A stretch of 64,000 nt of DNA from Oscillospiraceae bacterium. GTDB lineage: Bacteria; Bacillota; Clostridia; Oscillospirales; CAG-272. Both the position numbers and the translations under genes were made by a program. A model generated the notes under the pieces. That model ran no database searches and was not told the origin of the DNA. It saw nothing but the letters and a program-made list of their open reading frames with translations. Numbering within the stretch: the first letter of the stretch is position 1; the number at the start of each line of letters is the position of its first letter. The stretch lies in the NCBI GenBank assembly GCA_015064845.1, contig SVRL01000005.1, forward strand, positions 18,434-82,433, read 5' to 3'. This document shows positions 49,906 through 58,614 of the stretch, piece by piece.

Positions 49906-50664
49906 TCAATCTCTGTAATTATATTCATAACAGCAATCGACGATATGAAATCCCATTTTTTCATACATATCTTTAGGTGTATCCATTGCATCTGCATGCA
50001 AATAAAGTTTTTCATCAAACTGTTTTGCAATATGAGCAAGAAGTGTTGTTGCAACATATTGATTACGGAACTTCGGAATCACAGCCAGCCCATCTATACA
50101 AGCCCCCCCATCCGTAACAAAGACATAACAAGCACCTGCTATTTCCCCATGAATATATGCCCCAAAATAATAAAAATTTTCATGCTTTTCAGACATATCC
50201 AAATAACGGCGCATTTTCCTTCTTACAAAATCTTCTCCGAAATCCTCGCCGTAAGTTTGCAGCTCCACTTCCAATACATCCTTTTGGATATTCTCTTTCT
50301 TCAAACATTTCACCGTTACAAAAGGGTTGCATTTCCATTGGTTCGTATGACCTTTTTCCAATAACATAGTATAAGTTAAATCTTCTTCCAAATGAAAAGC
50401 ATCGATCCACTCATCAGGCAATTTAAGTTTGCTGTCAATTTTGAAAAAATCATATCCGTTTTCTTTTTGAAATTTTTCTGCTTCATCCAACTCTGATTTT
50501 GTAGGCATAGCATTCGTAACAAAAGCGTTATGGTCATACATATCGGGAAGCTTTGCGTCTGTTTGTTTATATAAATGTTCGGAGAATGGAACAATATCCG
50601 AAAACAGTTTATCGAAATGCTCTTCTCCGTTTTGAATAATCGAAACAATATTTTGCAAATCCAT
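49906..50664 (-). CDS. GNAT-family acetyltransferase
   Basis: GEIAGACYVFVTDGGACIDGLAVIPKFRNQYVATTLLAHIAKQF. Confidence 0.8.
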   Translation of the reverse strand: MDLQNIVSIIQNGEEHFDKLFSDIVPFSEHLYKQTDAKLPDMYDHNAFVTNAMPTKSELDEAEKFQKENGYDFFKIDSKLKLPDEWIDAFHLEEDLTYTMLLEKGHTNQWKCNPFVTVKCLKKENIQKDVLEVELQTYGEDFGEDFVRRKMRRYLDMSEKHENFYYFGAYIHGEIAGACYVFVTDGGACIDGLAVIPKFRNQYVATTLLAHIAKQFDEKLYLHADAMDTPKDMYEKMGFHIVDCCYEYNYRD

Positions 50665-50770
50665 TCATATCGCCTCTTTTCTTGGTTTTTGTAATAACAT
50701 TTTTTCGCTGCGGGAATGGGTCCCATAGGTGGAAAGTTAAAAATTTTTGTCAGCACACAAGTGAACGGTA

Positions 50771-50903
50771 CGCACTGTCATTCTGGAGGGCAATGCTTTG
50801 CCCGATAGAATCTCATAGCAAAAGATAAGATTCTTTTAAAAGTTAGTTTAGGTGTGCGATGAGATTCTATCGCTCTCTCCGTTCGCTCTAGAATGACAGT
50901 GCG
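50771..50903. repeat. MITE-like nested inverted-repeat element
   Basis: CGCACTGTCATTCT (50771-50784)/AGAATGACAGTGCG (50890-50903) and CGATAGAATCTCAT (50803-50816)/ATGAGATTCTATCG (50859-50872), both perfect 14 bp. Confidence 0.75.
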
Positions 50904-51042
50904 AAAAGTTTGTGCCACAATAGACGAAATATTTTGCAAACCGCTTTTTTCGTTAAATAAAACAGGATTATAACAAAAAACAGGAAAATACGAGAAACAC
51001 CGAAATGCTCTCGTATTTTCTTTATTTCAAAAATATCTGTTT

Positions 51043-51378
51043 TCAAGTATTTCGGCGCTGTAACCGAATGCTAATCAAAGCGTGAACGACAAAAATCAAA
51101 ATCATACCTGCGATAATAATGAATCCTTTTAAAAGTTGCTGCTTAAGAAAGCAAACGATTCCCCAGAGGATAAGTGCCAACGTTCCAAAAAACATCAGCA
51201 AACCTATAATCGTACCTACAACTTCAATCCATTTACGTCCGCGATGATTAGGAAAAATTGCGGGAAAAAGATTCACATACAAACCAATATAAGTTTCGGC
51301 AACAATCTCACCGATCCCTTCAAAAAGAATTTCAAAAATACCTTCCATTCGCAATTCTCCTTTTTGTATTTTCAACAT
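51043..51378 (-). CDS. Small hypothetical membrane protein
   Basis: 111 aa, hydrophobic helices IGLLMFFGTLALILWGIVCFLK and LKGFIIIAGMILIFVVHAL. Confidence 0.5.
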   Translation of the reverse strand: MLKIQKGELRMEGIFEILFEGIGEIVAETYIGLYVNLFPAIFPNHRGRKWIEVVGTIIGLLMFFGTLALILWGIVCFLKQQLLKGFIIIAGMILIFVVHALISIRLQRRNT

Positions 51379-51385
51379 GAGGAAG

Positions 51386-52447
51386 TCAAATCACGCTGTC
51401 ACGGCTTGTAAACACGATCTCCGTTTCTTGTTCTCCGAAAGTCAGACCGCAGCCGACAAAACCGATCTCCTTGGAGGGATTGGCTCCGATGACCATTTTA
51501 CACGGCTGACCGAGATGGTCCATTTCTCCGCCCTTTTCATGGATTTCCGTACAGTGCATATGACCGCAGATCATCAGATCGGGCAAAACTTCCTTGTTAA
51601 GAAGTTCGCACCATTCGGTGTAAATTTCTTTTTCAATATTGAAGGGCTCATGCCATTGAAAAGCAAAGGGATTATGGGAAATGACAAGACGGTGGGTAAT
51701 ACCTTCTTCGGCATATTCGTTCTTTTGATTACGAATCACGTTTTTCAAAAACGCCGTCTGTCTCTGACGGAACGAATGACAGCAAATGGTATGTCCGTAT
51801 TCTTCGTTCGTGTCAGGCTTATCTTCTCCGCAGTCCAGCAAAACGCCCCAGATATTTCCAAGACGGAAGGTATAATACGTTTTTCCGTTTGCATTCGGCG
51901 TATATTCCGCAAATCTTTCGGCATAATTGCCTCTCATATCGTGATTACCTCTGGAGAAAACCACGGGGATATTGCCGCCTGTCAATTGTTCGCAAATGAT
52001 ATAAATATTATCGAATTTAGAAGGATCGCCGCTGTGATTGATAACGTCTCCGTTGAGAATCAGAAAATCAATCTCTCCGAAAACTTTTGCTGCCGCAACG
52101 GGACCTTCAATATCATTATGTGCATCCGCAATATGATATGCGCGGACATTCTTTTCGGGAACGGGACGAAAAGAAAACGTATATTCACGAACAGGCTCCA
52201 TCAAAGGGAAATAAGGTTTTCTTTTGATGACGGGACGAACACAAACCGTATATTCTTTTGCCTTGTCCAATTCTTCCATCGGTACGCTTACACGGTGCAA
52301 TTCCGAAAGCGAACGCATGATACCATTGGATTCATCGTAATATTCCGAATCTCCAACACGCACCCAAAAAAGGCATTCCGCATTTGTTTGCACCATAATC
52401 TGATAATTTTTTTCAACGGCAAAAACCGCAGGTGTTGTCTTTAACAT
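51386..52447 (-). CDS. Metallophosphoesterase family protein
   Basis: HIADAHNDIEG, LILNGDVINHSGDPS, VVFSRGNHDMRG, DLMICGHMHCTEIHE. Confidence 0.9.
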   Translation of the reverse strand: MLKTTPAVFAVEKNYQIMVQTNAECLFWVRVGDSEYYDESNGIMRSLSELHRVSVPMEELDKAKEYTVCVRPVIKRKPYFPLMEPVREYTFSFRPVPEKNVRAYHIADAHNDIEGPVAAAKVFGEIDFLILNGDVINHSGDPSKFDNIYIICEQLTGGNIPVVFSRGNHDMRGNYAERFAEYTPNANGKTYYTFRLGNIWGVLLDCGEDKPDTNEEYGHTICCHSFRQRQTAFLKNVIRNQKNEYAEEGITHRLVISHNPFAFQWHEPFNIEKEIYTEWCELLNKEVLPDLMICGHMHCTEIHEKGGEMDHLGQPCKMVIGANPSKEIGFVGCGLTFGEQETEIVFTSRDSVI

Positions 52448-52461
52448 GGAAATCCTCCTTC

Positions 52462-53397
52462 TTAAAGCGTAGAAACAACGAGATCCGCGCCATCATCAAC
52501 GAAAATCGAACCGAAGCCGGCAGGAACAAAAACACTTTCTCCTTTTTGAATCGGCATCTGACCGCCGTTATAAGAAATCTTTGCTTTTCCGTCAAGGCAA
52601 AGCAAATGGATAAAGCTTTCTTCCTTGGCTTCCATAGAAAACGCTTTGTTTTCAAAATGATAAACTGTGAAATAGCCGCATTTTGCAATCATATTGGTTG
52701 CTTCATCTGCTTCTGCGCGTACAGCGGAAGGATCTTCGATCTTATCAATGACAGCAAGCGCATCGTCCACGTGAAGCTCACGGAGCTTTCCGTCCGCGCC
52801 GACACGGTTATAGTCGTATACGCGGTAAGTAATATTGGAATTCTGCTGAATTTCTGCAATCAGAATACCTTTGCAAATCGCGTGAACCATGCCCGAAGGA
52901 ATGAAATAAGTTTCGCCTTTCTTTACGGGAACATAATTCATGAGTTCTTCCAAAGTACCGTTTGCAATTGCCGCGCGAACTTCTTCCGCTTTGTATTTTT
53001 TCTTGAGTCCGTAGATAATTCTGGCATCGGGCGCCGCATCCACGATATACCACATTTCCGTTTTACCGAGATCGGTCGTATGCAAAGCCGCGTATTCATC
53101 ATCGGGATGAACCTGAATGGAAAGGTCTGCTTCCGCATCAATCAGTTTGATCAAAAGCGGGAAACGCTCTCCGTCCCAATCCTTGCAAACCGCATTTTTA
53201 TTTTGCGCGAGATAATCGGAAAGCAACATACCGTCAAAAGTACCACCGACGATCGTATTCACACCGTCCGCACGGCTTGTCAATTCCCATGATTCCGCAA
53301 TTTTTTCGCCGGAAACACCCTTGCCGTATTCACGCGCAAGACGTTCGCCTCCCCAAATGATTTTTTTTGTGATTGCGCCGAGTTTCAAAAGTTCCAT
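52462..53397 (-). CDS. manA: Mannose-6-phosphate isomerase, class I
   Basis: IIWGGERLAREYGKG...IAESWELTSR, PLLIKLIDAEADLSIQVHPDDEYA, FIPSGMVHAICKGILIAEIQQNSNITYRVYDYNR. Confidence 0.93.
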   Translation of the reverse strand: MELLKLGAITKKIIWGGERLAREYGKGVSGEKIAESWELTSRADGVNTIVGGTFDGMLLSDYLAQNKNAVCKDWDGERFPLLIKLIDAEADLSIQVHPDDEYAALHTTDLGKTEMWYIVDAAPDARIIYGLKKKYKAEEVRAAIANGTLEELMNYVPVKKGETYFIPSGMVHAICKGILIAEIQQNSNITYRVYDYNRVGADGKLRELHVDDALAVIDKIEDPSAVRAEADEATNMIAKCGYFTVYHFENKAFSMEAKEESFIHLLCLDGKAKISYNGGQMPIQKGESVFVPAGFGSIFVDDGADLVVSTL

Positions 53398-53529
53398 ATC
53401 AAAAATCCTTTCTGAAAAAGATATCAAAATTTTTTCATTTATTAAAAATATACTTGAAAGATTGCTTATTATCATATATAATTATATCAGTAAATCTATT
53501 AAATTTCAATATCAAAAGGAAGTTTTTCT

Positions 53530-54720
53530 ATGAATTTCAATACACTTTACCCAAATTTTCCGTTTGCCCTGCCCATGTTACTTGACGGCGCAACGGGAAC
53601 CGCGCTTTTCAAGTCAGGAATGCCCTCCGGTGTTTGTCCCGAAGAATGGATTCTTAAACATCCTGACATCATTCAAAAAATCCAATCTGATTATATCCTC
53701 GCAGGCTCCGATGCTGTTCTGGCACCCACGTTCGGTGCCAATCGAACGGTTCTTTCCCGTTACGGATTGGGGGCTTCCGTTTCGGAAATGAATATCGCCC
53801 TTGCGGATCTTTCCAAGAAAGCCATTGGCCAAAAATTGCTCGCGGGCGACCTTTCCCCGACAGGAAAAATGCTTGCGCCCATCGGAGATACTTCTCTTGA
53901 AGAAATGAGCGCCGTTTTTTCGGAACAAGCAAGCGCGCTCGATTCGCTCGTCGATTTTTATATGATTGAAACGCAGATGGACCTTGCCTGCGCAAGAGCC
54001 GCCGTTCTGGGCGTAAAAGCCGTTTCCGCAAAGCCGATTTTTGTTACAATGACCGTTACGGAAAGCGGAAAAACCATGTATGGAGATACCCCCGAATGCG
54101 CACTTCTGGCTCTTTCCGAGCTTGGAATCTCCGCTTTTGGTTTGAACTGCTCGACCGGTCCGAAAGAAATGAAAGAAATCCTTGCGCCGCTCTTCCCTCT
54201 TTCCGTAGCACTCGGCATTCCGTTGATCGCAAAACCAAATGCAGGCACACCGCAAGAAGACGGCTCTCACAGCCACCTCACGTCTGACGAATTTGCAGCT
54301 GTCGGAAAAGATATGCTTGCTTGCGGTATTTCCATTCTCGGCGGATGTTGCGGAACAGACAATAGCATCATTTCGGCGCTTCATTCCGTTTGTAAAACCT
54401 TCGCTGATGTTCCAAATATTCCGCAAACGGTTTCCGCTGAAAATATTGCATCCAATGCGCGCGAATCCGTTGAAATTCCCGTTTCGGATATGCCCACGCC
54501 CATTCTTCCGGATGACGATATCATTGACAATGCCGATGAAATGTCCGAAGATTACGATTTTCTCTATTTCTCCGTTCAATCCGAAGAGGATGTTGAAACA
54601 ATTCTTTCTTCTGCGCCCTTCCTCTCGCTCCCGATTGCGGTTTGCGGAAACGAAGAAGCAATTCAAACGCTCAAACAAAAATATTGCGGAAAAATCGTTA
54701 CGGTTTCAGATAACGGCTGA
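53530..54720 (+). CDS. Homocysteine S-methyltransferase family protein
   Basis: LLDGATGTALFKSGMPSGVCPEEW, APTFGANRTVL, FGLNCSTGP, ILGGCCGTDNS zinc-ligand motif. Confidence 0.88.
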   Translation: MNFNTLYPNFPFALPMLLDGATGTALFKSGMPSGVCPEEWILKHPDIIQKIQSDYILAGSDAVLAPTFGANRTVLSRYGLGASVSEMNIALADLSKKAIGQKLLAGDLSPTGKMLAPIGDTSLEEMSAVFSEQASALDSLVDFYMIETQMDLACARAAVLGVKAVSAKPIFVTMTVTESGKTMYGDTPECALLALSELGISAFGLNCSTGPKEMKEILAPLFPLSVALGIPLIAKPNAGTPQEDGSHSHLTSDEFAAVGKDMLACGISILGGCCGTDNSIISALHSVCKTFADVPNIPQTVSAENIASNARESVEIPVSDMPTPILPDDDIIDNADEMSEDYDFLYFSVQSEEDVETILSSAPFLSLPIAVCGNEEAIQTLKQKYCGKIVTVSDNG

Positions 54721-55150
54721 TTTCCTCATTTTGATCCGTACAAATCAAATAAACGTAAACGCCGTCTGACAATACAACGGCGTTTTCTTTTTTTCTTGCC
54801 CGCTTTTGGAGCAAAGAAACGATTTTATCCCGACCCGAAATATCGAAAAGCTCAAAAACGATCATTTCATTTTCGCAAAAACGTCTTGAAAAATATACCG
54901 CCGCCGAATTCACACAAAAAAGATCTTCAGTATCACCACGCTCGGGAAACATACGGGCAAGCAATGCATCGCTCAAAGGATATTCCGAAAGCGGTCTTGT
55001 GCTATATACATACCCATCCGTAATCTGAAAACAAGAAAGCACGTCCCTCAAAATCTCTTCGGCGTCTCCTTTTTTGGAATGTTGCAGATCGGGACCGCAA
55101 GAAGTAAAAATTAACGGGATCAACACTATAAATATCAAAATTTTTCGCAT
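54698..55150 (-). CDS. Hypothetical lipoprotein (DUF4358-like, uncertain)
   Basis: MRKILIFIVLIPLIFTSCG lipobox; 150 aa. Confidence 0.6.
   Translation of the reverse strand: MRKILIFIVLIPLIFTSCGPDLQHSKKGDAEEILRDVLSCFQITDGYVYSTRPLSEYPLSDALLARMFPERGDTEDLFCVNSAAVYFSRRFCENEMIVFELFDISGRDKIVSLLQKRARKKENAVVLSDGVYVYLICTDQNEEISRYLKP
54757..54794 (+). terminator. Intrinsic terminator for the + strand gene, inside the antisense lipoprotein CDS
   Basis: AAACGCCGT...ACGGCGTTTTCTTTTTTTTC. Confidence 0.75.
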
Positions 55151-55304
55151 AAAAAATCACACTCCCATTCATGATTATGAAAGAGTGTGTTTTTTTATTC
55201 CATAGAAAATTGCGTAAAATCGAGCTTACCGTTTCGCATTGTTTCGATGTAAGAAGAACTGCGATAGACAAGCAATCTCCAGCGGGCGTTGCCCGCTTAA
55301 AAGA

Positions 55305-55838
55305 TTATTTTAAATATTTATGGATTCTGTCTCTGATTTTCACGATATACAGACGAACCAACCGCGTATACAGGATATCACAAAGAACGTAAAGAATATC
55401 GCCGAGCACGAAAAATCCGATATACACGGCATACGGAGGTATACCAAACTGATTTTCCGTTGTAAATCCAAGCAAAGCGCCTCCCAAAAAGACGACCGCC
55501 GCATAAAGCACATTAAAAAGGATCAATTTGGGAACCCATGCAAATTTTTTGAAAATACGCTCAAAGCCGAATTTTGAAATCGGCATATAACCGAAAAGCA
55601 AAATAAACATCCATGCGGGTGAAGCGTTTGGCAAAAGAATGAGAGAAAGGATTGAAATCATAGCGTAAACCGCAAATGCATATCCGTACCCCATTTCCAT
55701 AAGGCAGAAAAGGACAAGAACGGAAGCAAGCAGTGCCGCAGTCATATCCATCACATTGAAAAAAACGCCCAGATATAAGCATACCACGCCAAAAGAAGCG
55801 CACAGAGAAGAAAGAACTGTCTTTTTTGTCGTCTTCAT
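55305..55838 (-). CDS. Hypothetical multi-TM protein (ECF S-component-like)
   Basis: 177 aa, about 5 TM segments. Confidence 0.5.
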   Translation of the reverse strand: MKTTKKTVLSSLCASFGVVCLYLGVFFNVMDMTAALLASVLVLFCLMEMGYGYAFAVYAMISILSLILLPNASPAWMFILLFGYMPISKFGFERIFKKFAWVPKLILFNVLYAAVVFLGGALLGFTTENQFGIPPYAVYIGFFVLGDILYVLCDILYTRLVRLYIVKIRDRIHKYLK

Positions 55839-55839
55839 A

Positions 55840-56445
55840 TCAACAGCAAGAAATCAAGTCGCCGCCACAGCATTCGCAGCAACAATCGGCAATCGTTAAA
55901 CCGCAGCAAAGATTACAAATGGCATCTTCGTTTCTCGTACGTCCGGAGGAAGCCGTATAGTTGCGGATACTTTCCGCAGCAATGCGATATTCCTGATTAC
56001 CGGGATCCATGCGGCAAGCGGCATCAAAAAACTTTGCCGCTTCAAAATACCAACCTCTTGCACGAAAAACAACGCCCTTCAAAAAATACCATTCCGCATT
56101 TCGATCTGCATTCGGAACAGAATTCAGACGAATCTCCGCCTCATAAAAATTATTGCTTTCAATGTAGCTTCGGATCTCATAAAGGCGTTCCCTTCCATAA
56201 CTGCTGCCGGAGGTATTCTGACGGTAAGAATCGGAAGCTCGGTTTGCATTTTCCTTGCGCGATTTCTGAATCGTTTCGTAAGCCTCATTGATCTCCTTCA
56301 TCTTTTCTTCGGCAAGATCGGCAAGAGGCGTATTCACATAGTTATCGGGATGATATTTCCGCGCAAGCTCACGGTAAGCTTTTTTCACTTCTTCGTCGGT
56401 TGCGGTTCTTTCCAGTCCCAGCACCTTATATGGATCATTCGCCAT
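55840..56445 (-). CDS. J-domain protein with Cys-rich C-terminal tail
   Basis: [36 protein letters not shown] (HPD); tail [26 protein letters not shown]. Confidence 0.92.
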   Translation of the reverse strand: MANDPYKVLGLERTATDEEVKKAYRELARKYHPDNYVNTPLADLAEEKMKEINEAYETIQKSRKENANRASDSYRQNTSGSSYGRERLYEIRSYIESNNFYEAEIRLNSVPNADRNAEWYFLKGVVFRARGWYFEAAKFFDAACRMDPGNQEYRIAAESIRNYTASSGRTRNEDAICNLCCGLTIADCCCECCGGDLISCC

Positions 56446-57307
56446 CTGTTTGTTCCTTTCCGAACGCTATGGAAAGCGCATCTTCCATACCGTCATAAAT
56501 AATATTTTCTATGCAAGAACGAAGCATCGCGCGTCCGCGAAAATCAATCAGGTCTACGGCAAGCATGATGGAATCCGCTTCCCTTGCCATAACGCCGCTC
56601 AATGCGGATTCTTTGAATTTTTGCATTTGCTCCGAATCCGAAAAAGCAAAAATAAACGGATTATAGTTTCCTTTTTTTTGATCGTTTTCATAATCGAAAA
56701 TCGCATCGGTCAAATAGACCCATCTTCCCGTATGCAACCCGATTTCATAAGCGATCCTTGCATTTCTTTCGTCCAATCCGTAAGCGAGAAGACGTCCGAG
56801 CATATCGCCGAACACATCTGCCGGCATATCGGGGGTATCGCATTTTTCCCTTTCCAATGCCGAAAGCTTTTTCATTGCCGTGTCTGCAATGACTGCAATT
56901 TCATAAGCCGCTTTTGCTGCACGCCGTCTCATTCCGCCGGCATACGGTCTGACCGTATACGCGCCGAGTTTTTTTATGCCTTTATCATCGGCAATGGTAT
57001 CTGAAACCTTATGATACATCAAAACCGCGCTGACGTAAGCAGTATACGCAAGCGCATCGTTATCATCCATAATCGGTCTTTTACGCAGAGGATGCACAAA
57101 ACATCTCCTGCGCCGAACTTTGAGTTTTGTTTGCGTCAGCGCCATACGCACAAGCGCAAAAAAAGTCATATCAAAACTGAGCGTCACACGGGAAAGATTT
57201 CCCGTGTGAATTTTCATTGAACGGCACAAGCCGCAATAAACGCTCTTGTAAAAATCATATTCCTTTATTCTCAGATTGGGAATAAAAGGCTTAACATAAC
57301 CGAACAC
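56435..57307 (-). CDS. DUF5685-like protein
   Basis: [49 protein letters not shown]; overlaps the J-domain gene by 11 bp. Confidence 0.75.
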   Translation of the reverse strand: MFGYVKPFIPNLRIKEYDFYKSVYCGLCRSMKIHTGNLSRVTLSFDMTFFALVRMALTQTKLKVRRRRCFVHPLRKRPIMDDNDALAYTAYVSAVLMYHKVSDTIADDKGIKKLGAYTVRPYAGGMRRRAAKAAYEIAVIADTAMKKLSALEREKCDTPDMPADVFGDMLGRLLAYGLDERNARIAYEIGLHTGRWVYLTDAIFDYENDQKKGNYNPFIFAFSDSEQMQKFKESALSGVMAREADSIMLAVDLIDFRGRAMLRSCIENIIYDGMEDALSIAFGKEQTDGE

Positions 57308-57319
57308 AGAAACGCCTTA

Positions 57320-58531
57320 TCAGAAGGAGATTCCGTAATAATAGTAGAGAATATTTCTGTAATATTCGTCAACGTAGGGAGAAAGGAACGTTTCTTCCAT
57401 GGTGTAGCTGTTTACAATTTCATCAACAACCTGAATATCTTCAAAGAAAGATTTTACATAGGTTTCGTATTTATCATATTCAACGGTATCTTCAAAATCA
57501 GCAAAAAATTCAAGATAATCGTCGTCATCATAAACCTTTTCCTTGAGTTCTACTCTTTTTACGATATAACGGTAGTCGCCGGATTCAATCACTTTTGCAG
57601 TATGTTGACCGATTTCAAGGTCTTTTACCTTTTCGGTAACGGTTGCATTGATAAATGTGCTGTCCTTATCAACAAACCAACCTTCGGGATATTCAACGGA
57701 ATAATATTCATCGGAATATTCCTGAATCAATTCTTCAAAGGTCTTTTCGCCCTTGCTCAATACGTCCAGAATGGAATCCGCAAGAGTCTGCTTGGTTTCT
57801 TTTTCTTCTTTGGTCAGTTCTTCTGTTTTGTAGCTATCGCCGTCAACTTCTTTTCCGTCTTTATCTTTTTCTTTTACAACAACGCGGTTGCCTTCTTCAT
57901 CGCGAACAACCTTGTTTTTCAAATCCAAAACGATATACTGATAGCCAACGTAATGATCCTTATAATATTTATCCAGATCTTCATCCTTCACTTCGAGCAA
58001 AGCGCCTTCTGCGGTAAGATGCTTCAGGAGTTCTTCGGACTTGTCAACCATATTTTCATAAATATCATAGTAAGCGGTTGCGGTGTAACCGAAATACTGC
58101 TTGTATGCGCCTTTACCGCCGTAATTCTTTTCAGCGCTCTTGATGCTCGGCTTATAGCTGTCCAGAGTATCCTGGGAAAGTGTGAGACCGAGAGATTCAA
58201 AAAGATACTTTTCAACGAGCACTGCTTTTACCTGATCCATAACAAGACCCTTGTAGTACTGTTCGTTGGTTTTGCCTTCTTCGGAAGAAGCGGAAGACCA
58301 GAAGCTTGCGGTATCTTTCGAAGTTGTGTAAAGAAGGTTACAGAAGAAGAGGCGTTTTCTGACTTTCATAAGAAGCGAAAATTCTTCTTCCGTGATGGTG
58401 TAAGTCTTTCCGTCTTTTTCAAAAGACATTACGACTTCCTGAGACTGCTTGCAACCTGCAAAAAGCACTGCTGTCAAGCCAACAACAAGAATTGCAGCAA
58501 TCAGTTTGATGAGTACATTTGTGTTTTTCAT
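57320..58531 (-). CDS. Lipoprotein resembling PrsA/SurA-type peptidyl-prolyl isomerase
   Basis: Lipobox VLFAGCKQ; ADSILDVLSKGEKTFEELIQEYSDEYYSVEYPEGWFVDKDS parvulin-like region. Confidence 0.7.
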   Translation of the reverse strand: MKNTNVLIKLIAAILVVGLTAVLFAGCKQSQEVVMSFEKDGKTYTITEEEFSLLMKVRKRLFFCNLLYTTSKDTASFWSSASSEEGKTNEQYYKGLVMDQVKAVLVEKYLFESLGLTLSQDTLDSYKPSIKSAEKNYGGKGAYKQYFGYTATAYYDIYENMVDKSEELLKHLTAEGALLEVKDEDLDKYYKDHYVGYQYIVLDLKNKVVRDEEGNRVVVKEKDKDGKEVDGDSYKTEELTKEEKETKQTLADSILDVLSKGEKTFEELIQEYSDEYYSVEYPEGWFVDKDSTFINATVTEKVKDLEIGQHTAKVIESGDYRYIVKRVELKEKVYDDDDYLEFFADFEDTVEYDKYETYVKSFFEDIQVVDEIVNSYTMEETFLSPYVDEYYRNILYYYYGISF

Positions 58532-58614
58532 GTTTTTTCTCCTTAAAATGTTTTTTCCGAATATCGTCGGATTACGCGATACCTTACCATTATACTATAT
58601 GTTTTAAAAAAAAT

